From Streptosporangiaceae bacterium (GTDB taxonomy: Bacteria; Actinomycetota; Actinomycetes; Streptosporangiales; Streptosporangiaceae), in assembly GCA_030043395.1 (NCBI GenBank), contig JASHXW010000316.1, positions 1-11,685 of the forward strand: a DNA stretch of 11,685 nt, written 5' to 3'. Positions 6,092-11,685 of the stretch are shown here, piece after piece. The notes beneath the pieces were generated by a model. It had not been told where the DNA came from and searched no databases. It saw only the letters and a program-made list of their open reading frames with translations. How positions within the stretch are numbered: position 1 is the stretch's first letter; every line of letters begins with the position of its first letter. The position numbers and the translations under genes were made by a program.

Positions 6092-7428
6092 CCACCGCAG
6101 GCTCAATCTGGGTCGGGTCGCTGGAGCTAGACGGCATCGACGACGTCACGGGACTCAATGGCCCGGCCAGGACCGACCAGCACCAGGCCCGCGTGCTCGT
6201 GTGCCTGCACGGCGCGCCGCTCGGTTTCGTCACGGTCCCGCTGCACGCAGGACAGGCGCTAAGGGATCGGGTACAGCTCGCTGCGAAGGCAACTCTCGCC
6301 GACGCGATCGATCGTCACATGGCGCTCGACGCCACCGCCGCCAGGTCCGCTGGCGCCTTTGGCGCGCTTGGCATTCTCGGCGCCCTGAGCACCCCGACCA
6401 TCGTCGCCGCCGCCGACCTGCGGGACGAGTGGGCGGCCAGCGTCGCCTGCCCGCGCAGGTTCAGCCCGCAATCCGGAACTGGCATCACGATCGTCGTCTG
6501 CACCAGGAACCGCACCGCCGGCCTGGCCGAATGCCTGCGGGTCATGGGCCAGGTCGCCTACGCTCCGCTCGAGATTCTCGTGGTGGACAACGCGCCGGAC
6601 TCTGACCAGACCATGGCCCTGGTCACCGAGCTGGCCGGGCGAGATCCCCGGATCAGGTACACGTGCGAGCCGCGGCCAGGACTGTCTCGCGCCAGGAATC
6701 ATGGCCTGAGGCTGGCACGTCATGACCTGGTCGGCTTCACCGACGACGACGCGATGGTCGACGAAGGCTGGCCGGCCGCCCTGGTCGCCGGATTCGACGC
6801 TGATCGCGGGGCCGCCTGCGTCACGGGGTTCGTCGCGGCTGGCTCGCTGGACACCGGCTCCGAGCGCTACTTCGACTCCCGCTATTCATGGGGCGAGGTG
6901 TCCGAGCCGCGCAGGTTCGACCTGGGGGCCCACCGGGACCCGGCCAGGCTCTACCCGTTCTGCGCGGGCGTCTTCGGGACCGGCGCGAACTTTGCCGTCC
7001 GTCGCAGCGTCGTGCAGGGAGTCGGGGGTTTCGACCCGCTGCTCGGCGCGGGCGCGCCCGGGCTCGGCGGCGAGGACCTGGACATGTTCCTGCGCATCAT
7101 CCTGAGCGGTCACCGGATTTGCTTCCTGCCGTCGGCGTTCGTCTGGCACCGGCACCGGTCCGACCCGCACGCACTCGGCGAGCAGACCTACTCCTACGGC
7201 CACGGTCTCGGCGCGTACCTGGCCAAGCACCTGTCCAACCCGGACTTGCGGGCCGCGCTCGCCAGGTCGGGCATGGCCCAGGCCGGGCTGTTCCTGCGGC
7301 GGATGCGCCGCGCCACCGCCGATGGCCAGCTCGGCGCGGCCGGCGGCCGGCTGGCCTTGACCGAGGCCAGGGGGGTGGCGGCCGGCCTGCTGAGCTATCG
7401 CAGGGCGGCACGGGCACCCGTGCCATGA
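6088..7428 (+). CDS. Family 2 glycosyltransferase (GT-A fold) with N-terminal extension
   Basis: The 446-residue protein starts at TTG 6088, inside the preceding stop (TTGA). An in-frame TGA at 6082-6084 rules out earlier starts, and GGAG at 6069-6072 with GCAGGCGGG nearby may serve as ribosome site. Residues 1 to about 125 form an N-terminal region with no motif I can name. The GT2 domain starts at TIVVCTRNR (134-142), with VVDNAP (D167), GLSRARNHGL, the DDD metal/nucleotide motif in GFTDDDA (219-221), and the acceptor/catalytic GGED (327-330) before LDMFLRI. No transmembrane segment is obvious in the catalytic domain. Such enzymes transfer a sugar from a nucleotide-sugar donor to a growing polysaccharide or lipid-linked glycan on the cytoplasmic face. 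The overlapping membrane protein gene and nearby envelope-modifying genes suggest exopolysaccharide or wall-glycan synthesis. Donor and linkage cannot be read. Confidence 0.92.
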   Translation: MTTAGSIWVGSLELDGIDDVTGLNGPARTDQHQARVLVCLHGAPLGFVTVPLHAGQALRDRVQLAAKATLADAIDRHMALDATAARSAGAFGALGILGALSTPTIVAAADLRDEWAASVACPRRFSPQSGTGITIVVCTRNRTAGLAECLRVMGQVAYAPLEILVVDNAPDSDQTMALVTELAGRDPRIRYTCEPRPGLSRARNHGLRLARHDLVGFTDDDAMVDEGWPAALVAGFDADRGAACVTGFVAAGSLDTGSERYFDSRYSWGEVSEPRRFDLGAHRDPARLYPFCAGVFGTGANFAVRRSVVQGVGGFDPLLGAGAPGLGGEDLDMFLRIILSGHRICFLPSAFVWHRHRSDPHALGEQTYSYGHGLGAYLAKHLSNPDLRAALARSGMAQAGLFLRRMRRATADGQLGAAGGRLALTEARGVAAGLLSYRRAARAPVP

Positions 7429-7457
7429 CCGCCGTTCCGTGATCAGGGCGCGAACTT

Positions 7458-7477
7458 CGTAAGTGGTGCACACTTCG
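7458..7477. terminator. Hairpin between convergent genes, candidate bidirectional terminator
   Basis: AAGTG-GTGCA-CACTT forms a 5-bp stem, extended by CG/CG with one bulged T. It sits in the 66-bp gap between the convergent GT2 and FemAB-like genes, as expected for a shared terminator. There is no T-tract on either strand. Confidence 0.35.
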
Positions 7478-7494
7478 CACCCGCACGCCGCGGG

Positions 7495-8562
7495 TCAGAT
7501 GTTGTCCCGGAAGCCGATGGCTCTCTTCGCAAGCTCGGCTGGGAGGTTCATGGCGGCGCGGAGCGGCACGCGCTCGGCGCGCAACGTGGAGTTGTACCGC
7601 AAGTCGGCGCCGAGCCGTTTCTTGTAGTCGCCGATCGACGAGCCAGGTCGCGCGAATCCCAGCTCGAAGTAGCGGTATCCGTCCGCGCAGGCATCCTCGA
7701 TCGTGCGCCAGTCAAGTAGCTGGCTGACCCCGCCCAGGCCGGCGGTTAGCTCCGTGTCCATGGCTGTCTGCCAGCCCTTGGCGTAGGCGCCAGAGCGCAG
7801 CACGATCCGTGCTGCGACCGGCTGGCCTTGATGGCGCGCTACCCAGGTCGTGCAGTCCGCGCCGAAGTGCCTGGCGACCAGTGCCAGCAACCGAGGGTTG
7901 GTATCGGCCGCGCGCCGCCGTCTGGTCAGCCACACCGGCATGTGCTGGGAGTGCGCCAAGCGGATCACCGTCTTGCGGTGCAGCGCGTCGAACTCCTCCA
8001 GTAGCCGGCCGGAGCGGTCAGATTCCACCTCGACACCTGACCGTTCCGCCTTCCTGATCGCACGCCGGACCGAGCCGCGGAACTTGCGTTCCCAGACCTC
8101 ACCGGCTCCGCCGGTGAGGTCGATGACCCACCAGGGCACCGCCTCGGCGTGAAACCACTTGTTCGCGGCCAGCCAGACGTCCCTGGCATCGTGCCGGAGC
8201 CTGAGCTCGGTCACGAGCGCTCCCATCGCGCTCACGTCGGCAAGGACTGCCGTGGCCTCCGCCGCGCTGACCGGGCCGTCCGGGCAGATCGGCCCTCCCG
8301 GGCTCCAGGTGCGCGGCCACGAGGAGACCACGCCAGCGGCCGTGGGCACGCCACGACGACGCACCAGCGGCAGCACGACCTGCCGTCCGGACGGGAACTC
8401 GTAGAGCCGGCTCAGGTCCGCATATCGTGCACCGGCGAGAACGCAGTCACGCCAGGGCAGGGACTGGGTCACGACGGCGTCGCTGTCGGACTTCAGCGCC
8501 GCTTCCCAGGCCTCTCGCGGCACGGGGCTGGTGATCGCAGGCCCGCTCGCACCGCGCCTCAA
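7495..8562 (-). CDS. FemAB-like / GNAT_6-fold aminoacyl or acyl transferase, copy A
   Basis: This 355-residue protein has no signal peptide. Its central core RKFRGSVRRAIRKAERSG and C-terminal AARIVLRSGAYAKGW, LLDWRTIEDACADGYRYFELG and KKRLGADLR are typical of the FemAB/GNAT_6 (Acetyltransf_6) family. FemAB enzymes transfer amino acids from aminoacyl-tRNA to peptidoglycan precursors; related members occur in exopolysaccharide loci with unknown acceptors. It starts at TTG 8562, overlapping the ATP-grasp stop as TTGA. GTG thirteen codons in (before PREAWE) is an alternative start; no clear ribosome site is seen, so coupling is likely. It is the third gene of a minus-strand operon and a clear paralog of the first (9849-10913), roughly 60 percent identical by eye along the full length. 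The duplication flanks the ATP-grasp gene. Substrate is unknown. Confidence 0.85.
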   Translation of the reverse strand: MRRGASGPAITSPVPREAWEAALKSDSDAVVTQSLPWRDCVLAGARYADLSRLYEFPSGRQVVLPLVRRRGVPTAAGVVSSWPRTWSPGGPICPDGPVSAAEATAVLADVSAMGALVTELRLRHDARDVWLAANKWFHAEAVPWWVIDLTGGAGEVWERKFRGSVRRAIRKAERSGVEVESDRSGRLLEEFDALHRKTVIRLAHSQHMPVWLTRRRRAADTNPRLLALVARHFGADCTTWVARHQGQPVAARIVLRSGAYAKGWQTAMDTELTAGLGGVSQLLDWRTIEDACADGYRYFELGFARPGSSIGDYKKRLGADLRYNSTLRAERVPLRAAMNLPAELAKRAIGFRDNI

Positions 8563-9833
8563 CGAGCACGCAGCCCGCGTCTGATGATCTTCGTCAGGCT
8601 GCGGACCCGCGTCAGCATTGCCGCGAGGGGGAGCAGGTCGTCAGCGGCGAACCACGCGAGCTCCGTCGAGGTCGGTGCCGGCGCGCGACTCCGGGTCTCC
8701 TCTCCCCGGCGAAGCTTGCGCAGGGCGATCCTGGCCGGGATGTCGATGTGCTCGACTACGATCCGCCTGCCTTCGATCTGGCGACCAGGCGGGACGGCCC
8801 GGCCGGTCAGGTTCAGGTGCAGCGCGCGCACCACGTCGACGCCATGCTCGGTCTGGAAGCAGCGGAACTGGTTGCCGACCCTGGGGTTGAAGTCCACCAG
8901 CTTGAACTGGCCATCGCGCAGGTCCCTGACCCAGTCCAGGTCCGCGATGCCCTGGTATCCGATCGCCTTGCAGAACCGCTCGGAGATGGCGGCGAGGTCA
9001 GGGCTCGCGATCGCCACGCCGCAAGCCGTGACGCCCGTGCGCAGCGGCCACGACCGCTCCTTGATGCCGGTGAACAGGACCTGGCAGTTGGACTCCGCGT
9101 CGCAGTACAGGTGCACGAACCAGCTTTCGGCCAGCTCGGCCGGGATGTACTCCTGGACCACGAATCCCGGTTCCTGGTTGTCCGCTCGAACTAGCTTGAT
9201 CAGGTCGTCAGCATCGGCGACCATCCGAGCCCCCGAGGATGAACCGCCGACCGAGGCGCCCACCGGGTTGCGCCCGTGCCGATCCCAGACGCCTGCGTTC
9301 TTGACCACCACGGGAAAGGTGGCTTTGGCAGCCAGGTCGGCCACCTCCGCGGCCGAAGCAGGGACGACCGACCGGGGCGTCGGGACGCCGTGCTCAGAGC
9401 ACAGGACGTGCAGCCCTGACTTGCTGGCGAGCTTTCGCGGCAGGTCCGCGGGCACCCGCGGCTGCACGAAGAAGCCGGACAGCTCCGCTGCCTGCTCGGC
9501 CGCCAGGACTGCCGACTCGTCGTCTACCGGGATGAGGACCGACCGGCGGCCGATCCGCTGCCCCATCTCGATCAGGCTCCCCACCATCTGCGCCGTGTCA
9601 TCGCTGCCTGCCACTCGCCACCTGAACCTGCCCGCGCAGTAGCGCGATGCTCCAGCCGGGCTTATGCCGGGCTCGGTGACGGCGAACACGGGCACGCCAA
9701 GGCGGCCTAGCGAGCGGATAACGGCCACTCCTCCTGAGTGCACCGGATACTTGCCGACCTTCAGCATGAGTGCGGGGACAGTGCGGTCAGCGGTGAGCTC
9801 CCTGGACGCTGCGCTGTGCGGATGGCGCGTCAT
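8559..9833 (-). CDS. ATP-grasp domain ligase
   Basis: This 424-residue cytoplasmic protein starts at ATG 9833, 15 bases after the upstream FemAB-like stop. An N-terminal pre-ATP-grasp Rossmann-like part includes GGVAVIRSLGRLGVPV (34-49). The ATP-grasp fold carries K178 in PVVVKNA, the hinge VVQEYIP (225-231), and the metal-binding VDFNPRVG (313-320), the counterpart of the family's ExNPR motif. It resembles the carbamoyl-phosphate-synthase-large-chain-like carboxylate-amine ligases often found in actinobacterial polysaccharide loci. Such enzymes activate a carboxylate as acyl phosphate and join it to an amine. The last 50 or so residues are basic and may touch the membrane or a partner. Lying between two FemAB-like transferases, it probably prepares the group they transfer, or extends it; this is inference. 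Its stop overlaps the next gene's TTG start. Confidence 0.88.
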   Translation of the reverse strand: MTRHPHSAASRELTADRTVPALMLKVGKYPVHSGGVAVIRSLGRLGVPVFAVTEPGISPAGASRYCAGRFRWRVAGSDDTAQMVGSLIEMGQRIGRRSVLIPVDDESAVLAAEQAAELSGFFVQPRVPADLPRKLASKSGLHVLCSEHGVPTPRSVVPASAAEVADLAAKATFPVVVKNAGVWDRHGRNPVGASVGGSSSGARMVADADDLIKLVRADNQEPGFVVQEYIPAELAESWFVHLYCDAESNCQVLFTGIKERSWPLRTGVTACGVAIASPDLAAISERFCKAIGYQGIADLDWVRDLRDGQFKLVDFNPRVGNQFRCFQTEHGVDVVRALHLNLTGRAVPPGRQIEGRRIVVEHIDIPARIALRKLRRGEETRSRAPAPTSTELAWFAADDLLPLAAMLTRVRSLTKIIRRGLRAR

Positions 9834-9848
9834 GGGCGGTGGACCGCG

Positions 9849-10913
9849 CTAGGTGTTGTCACTGAAGCGGATCACCTTCTTGACCAGCTTCCTCGGGGCC
9901 TCCTCGATTGCCTGGAGAGGCAGGCGCTCGGCCCGCAAGACCTGGGTGGGGCGCAGGTCAGCGCCGAACTTGGCCTTGAACGCGGCGAGCGGCGATTCTG
10001 GCCGGGCGAAGCCCAGGTCGTAAAAGCGGTACCCCTCCTTGCACGCCTCCTCGATGGCGAGGCGGTGCAGCAGCTCGTTGGCCCGGACCTTGTTCGCGCC
10101 CTCCTTGTCCATCGCGCCTCGCCAGTACTTGGCGTAGCCGCCGAACCGCAGCACGATGATCGCGGCGACCGGCTGGCCACCGGACCTGGCGACCCAGGTG
10201 GCGCAGTCCTGGCCGAAATGCTTCGCGACCACTGCCAGCCTGCCGGGATTGGTATCGGCAGCCAGCCGCCGCCTGGTCAGCCATACCGGCGCGTGCTGCA
10301 TCCGCGCCCAGCGCACCATGGACAACCGGTACAAGTCCCAGAACTCGCCGAGCAGCCTGCCCGAGCGGTCTACCTCTACCTCCAGGCCAGAGCGCTCCGC
10401 CTTGCGCACTGCCTGGCGGAACGAGCCGCGGAACCTGCGTGACCAGACCGCGTCGAACCCGCCGCACAGGTCCAGGTCCCACGATGGGGACAGCTCGGAG
10501 GTGAATCCCGCGGCCGCGCCCTGCCAGGCCTGGCTGGCTCCATGCCTGAGCCGGATCTCCGTGACGACCGCGCCAAGGCTGGCCACGTCCGACATGACGG
10601 CTGCTGCCTGGCCCTCGGTGACCTGACCGTCTGCGCAGATCGGTCCTCCCGCGCCCCATGCTCGAGGCCAGGATCCCACGGCGGCCAGGCGAACTGGCAT
10701 GTTCCGGCGCCGGACCAGGGGCAGCACGACCTGATGGCCTGAGCCGAATTCATACAGGCGGCTGGCGTCCACGTACTTGCCGCTGTCGAGAACGCAGTCG
10801 CGCCAGGCCAGCGACTGCGACACCACGGCGTCGCCGTCGGACTTCAGCACCGTCTCCCAGACCTCACGGGGGACAGGACTGATCACGGCTTGCAGGTCAG
10901 CACCGGAACTCAA
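9849..10913 (-). CDS. FemAB-like / GNAT_6-fold aminoacyl or acyl transferase, copy B
   Basis: This 354-residue paralog of the gene at 7495-8562 opens the minus-strand operon. It shares SPVPRE near the N-terminus, SGRLL, PVWLTRRR, RHF/KHF and the C-terminal FGADLR with copy A. The core RRFRGSFRQAVRKAERSG and AAIIVLRFGGYAKYWRGAM mark the FemAB/GNAT_6 family. The copies differ most at residues 65-110, around the segment after GGPIC, and in the stretch following GAMDKE, so they may use different substrates. Start TTG 10913 is supported by an in-frame stop at 10923-10925 just upstream; GTG 10886 is the alternative, closer to where the two copies begin to align. No strong ribosome site is seen. The next gene (ATP-grasp) follows after 15 bases. 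Its biochemical role is not known. Confidence 0.85.
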   Translation of the reverse strand: MSSGADLQAVISPVPREVWETVLKSDGDAVVSQSLAWRDCVLDSGKYVDASRLYEFGSGHQVVLPLVRRRNMPVRLAAVGSWPRAWGAGGPICADGQVTEGQAAAVMSDVASLGAVVTEIRLRHGASQAWQGAAAGFTSELSPSWDLDLCGGFDAVWSRRFRGSFRQAVRKAERSGLEVEVDRSGRLLGEFWDLYRLSMVRWARMQHAPVWLTRRRLAADTNPGRLAVVAKHFGQDCATWVARSGGQPVAAIIVLRFGGYAKYWRGAMDKEGANKVRANELLHRLAIEEACKEGYRFYDLGFARPESPLAAFKAKFGADLRPTQVLRAERLPLQAIEEAPRKLVKKVIRFSDNT

Positions 10914-10948
10914 CGTCGGCTCTCATCCGATCTGGCGGGATCCTGGCT

Positions 10949-10975
10949 ACCTTACAGGCACGAAGGCCAGGACAA
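10949..10975 (-). promoter_or_regulatory. Candidate promoter of the FemAB/ATP-grasp/FemAB operon
   Basis: On the minus strand TTGTCC (10970-10975) and TAAGGT (10949-10954) resemble -35 and -10 elements with a 15-bp spacer, shorter than ideal. The predicted transcript would start about 30 bases before TTG 10913. It is the best promoter-like pair in the 146-bp gap upstream of the operon. Confidence 0.35.
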
Positions 10976-10997
10976 CGTGCATTAGCGAACGCGTGAC

Positions 10998-11019
10998 CCG
11001 GCGCTACTGGCGCGGCCGG
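10998..11019 (-). terminator. GC-rich hairpin downstream of the flotillin gene
   Basis: An inverted repeat CCGGCGC-TACTG-GC(GCG)GCCGG has seven pairs with a 3-nt bulge. It begins 40 bases past the flotillin stop and lies before the operon promoter candidate. No T-tract. A perfect palindrome CCAGGCCTGG sits at 11045-11054, directly after the stop. Weak terminator candidate. Confidence 0.28.
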
Positions 11020-11059
11020 CGAAGAGTGCGACGAGCTGGTCCTACCAGGCCTGGCCCTG

Positions 11060-11685
11060 TCAGGCCGTCGCCTCCTCGCTGTCGCCATCCTCGGCCTCGT
11101 CCGCGCTGCCAGCACCGCCAGACCCGCCGGCAATGCTGCTGACAGCCTTGGCGGCTCCATCGGTGTCGGTGAGGCCCTTCTTGACCGAGTCGAGGATCGT
11201 CATGCCCTGCGCGACCAGGCCGGCGGCGATCTCGCTCAGGCCGTCGGCGCCGTTCAGCACGTTAAGGTTCGAGCCCGCCAGTCCGGCCGCCGCTTCCTTG
11301 ACGATCTGCGGAAGCTGCTCGATCAGCATCCGGTCAAGGGCGACCCGGTTGTGCGACGCGGCCGCCTCAGCTTGCAAGGTGACCCGCTGAGCGTCCGCCT
11401 TGGCGAGGATCTGGACCTTCTCGGCCTCGGCTTCGGCTGGCTTGATGACCTCGCTCACGAGCTGGCGCTCGCGCAGCTCTGCCTGCCGCTTGGCCAGGTC
11501 AGCTTGCGCCGCCAGCACTTCCATCTGCGCCTGCGCCTCCGCCAGCGGACCAGCCTGGCCGGCCTGCGCCTGGGCCCGGTCGATCTCGGCCTTGTACTGC
11601 GCCTGGACGACCGCGGTCTGCCGCGCGTACTCGGCCTGCGCGCGCTGCGACTGCTGCTGCGCCTCCGCCGCCGCCTGCTGCGCTT
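11060..11685 (-). CDS. Flotillin / SPFH-family protein, C-terminal part (5' end outside window)
   Basis: The minus frame is open from the right edge to the TGA at 11060-11062, giving about 208 residues. The fragment begins with a long Ala/Glu/Gln-rich coiled coil containing RQTAVVQAQYKAE and GPLAEAQAQ, then VIKPAEAEAEKVQILAKADAQR, and ends with the flotillin signature LIEQLPQIVKEAAAGLAGS and LNGADGLSEIAAGLVAQGM. The final 30 or so residues are Gly/Ser and acidic. The SPFH/band-7 domain and the membrane anchor lie outside the window. Flotillins oligomerise at the inner face of the membrane and organise membrane microdomains; in bacteria they affect membrane fluidity and wall-synthesis machinery. 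The gene runs in the same direction as the FemAB operon, 146 bp upstream of it, with its own likely terminator, so it is probably a separate unit. Confidence 0.92.
   Translation of the reverse strand, partial: AQQAAAEAQQQSQRAQAEYARQTAVVQAQYKAEIDRAQAQAGQAGPLAEAQAQMEVLAAQADLAKRQAELRERQLVSEVIKPAEAEAEKVQILAKADAQRVTLQAEAAASHNRVALDRMLIEQLPQIVKEAAAGLAGSNLNVLNGADGLSEIAAGLVAQGMTILDSVKKGLTDTDGAAKAVSSIAGGSGGAGSADEAEDGDSEEATA

Noticed and set aside
8149..9642. 497-residue plus-strand open frame
   Set aside because: It lies antisense to the FemAB-like and ATP-grasp genes, whose conserved motifs are clear. Its Ser/Arg/Ala-rich translation is typical of a high-GC shadow.
10897..11160. 87-residue minus-strand open frame between the flotillin and FemAB-like genes
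   Set aside because: It overlaps the flotillin end in another frame, is Arg/Ala/Pro-rich and shows no motif.
1..11685. CRISPR array, tRNA, rRNA, insertion sequence, riboswitch
   Set aside because: No regularly spaced short repeats, no cloverleaf-like or rRNA stretches, no transposase and no recognisable aptamer were seen when reading both strands.

Overview
The window is a very GC-rich, gene-dense stretch with codon bias, long antisense shadow ORFs and protein families that fit an actinomycete-type actinobacterium. Genus cannot be told from the sequence. No rRNA, tRNA, CRISPR array, insertion sequence or phage gene was seen. No stretch longer than 300 bases lacks a gene; the longest gaps are about 156 bp (5459-5614) and 146 bp (10914-11059).

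Layout. (1) 1-1982, plus strand: the 3' part of a MoxR/CoxD-type AAA+ ATPase, then a CoxE-type von Willebrand factor A protein, a classic ATPase/VWA maturation pair. It probably belongs to a locus lying mostly to the left. A small hairpin follows immediately. (2) 2054-4590, plus strand: a bifunctional enzyme with an N-terminal sugar-1-P/choline-P type nucleotidyltransferase and a C-terminal CobD/HisC-type PLP domain, overlapping by ATGA with a LicD/fukutin-type phosphotransferase. (3) 4565-5458, minus strand: a secreted or membrane-anchored GH16 glycosidase whose 3' end overlaps the LicD gene by 26 bp. (4) 5615-7428, plus strand: a small polytopic membrane protein coupled by TTGA to a GT2 glycosyltransferase. 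(5) 10913-7495, minus strand: a three-gene operon of FemAB/GNAT_6-type transferase, ATP-grasp ligase and a second FemAB/GNAT_6-type transferase paralogous to the first. (6) 11060 to the right edge, minus strand: the C-terminal half of a flotillin/SPFH protein.

How it may work together (inference). Regions 2-5 look like part of an envelope-glycan locus. The GT2 enzyme would build a glycan and the GH16 enzyme would trim or release a beta-glucan or galactan. The fused nucleotidyltransferase/PLP enzyme would make a CDP-activated amino-alcohol phosphate or aminophosphonate, which LicD would transfer onto the glycan. The FemAB/ATP-grasp/FemAB operon could add amide-linked amino-acid-like groups. 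The fusion plus LicD, and the FemAB sandwich, are the two most promising under-described systems here. Substrates are not readable from the sequence.
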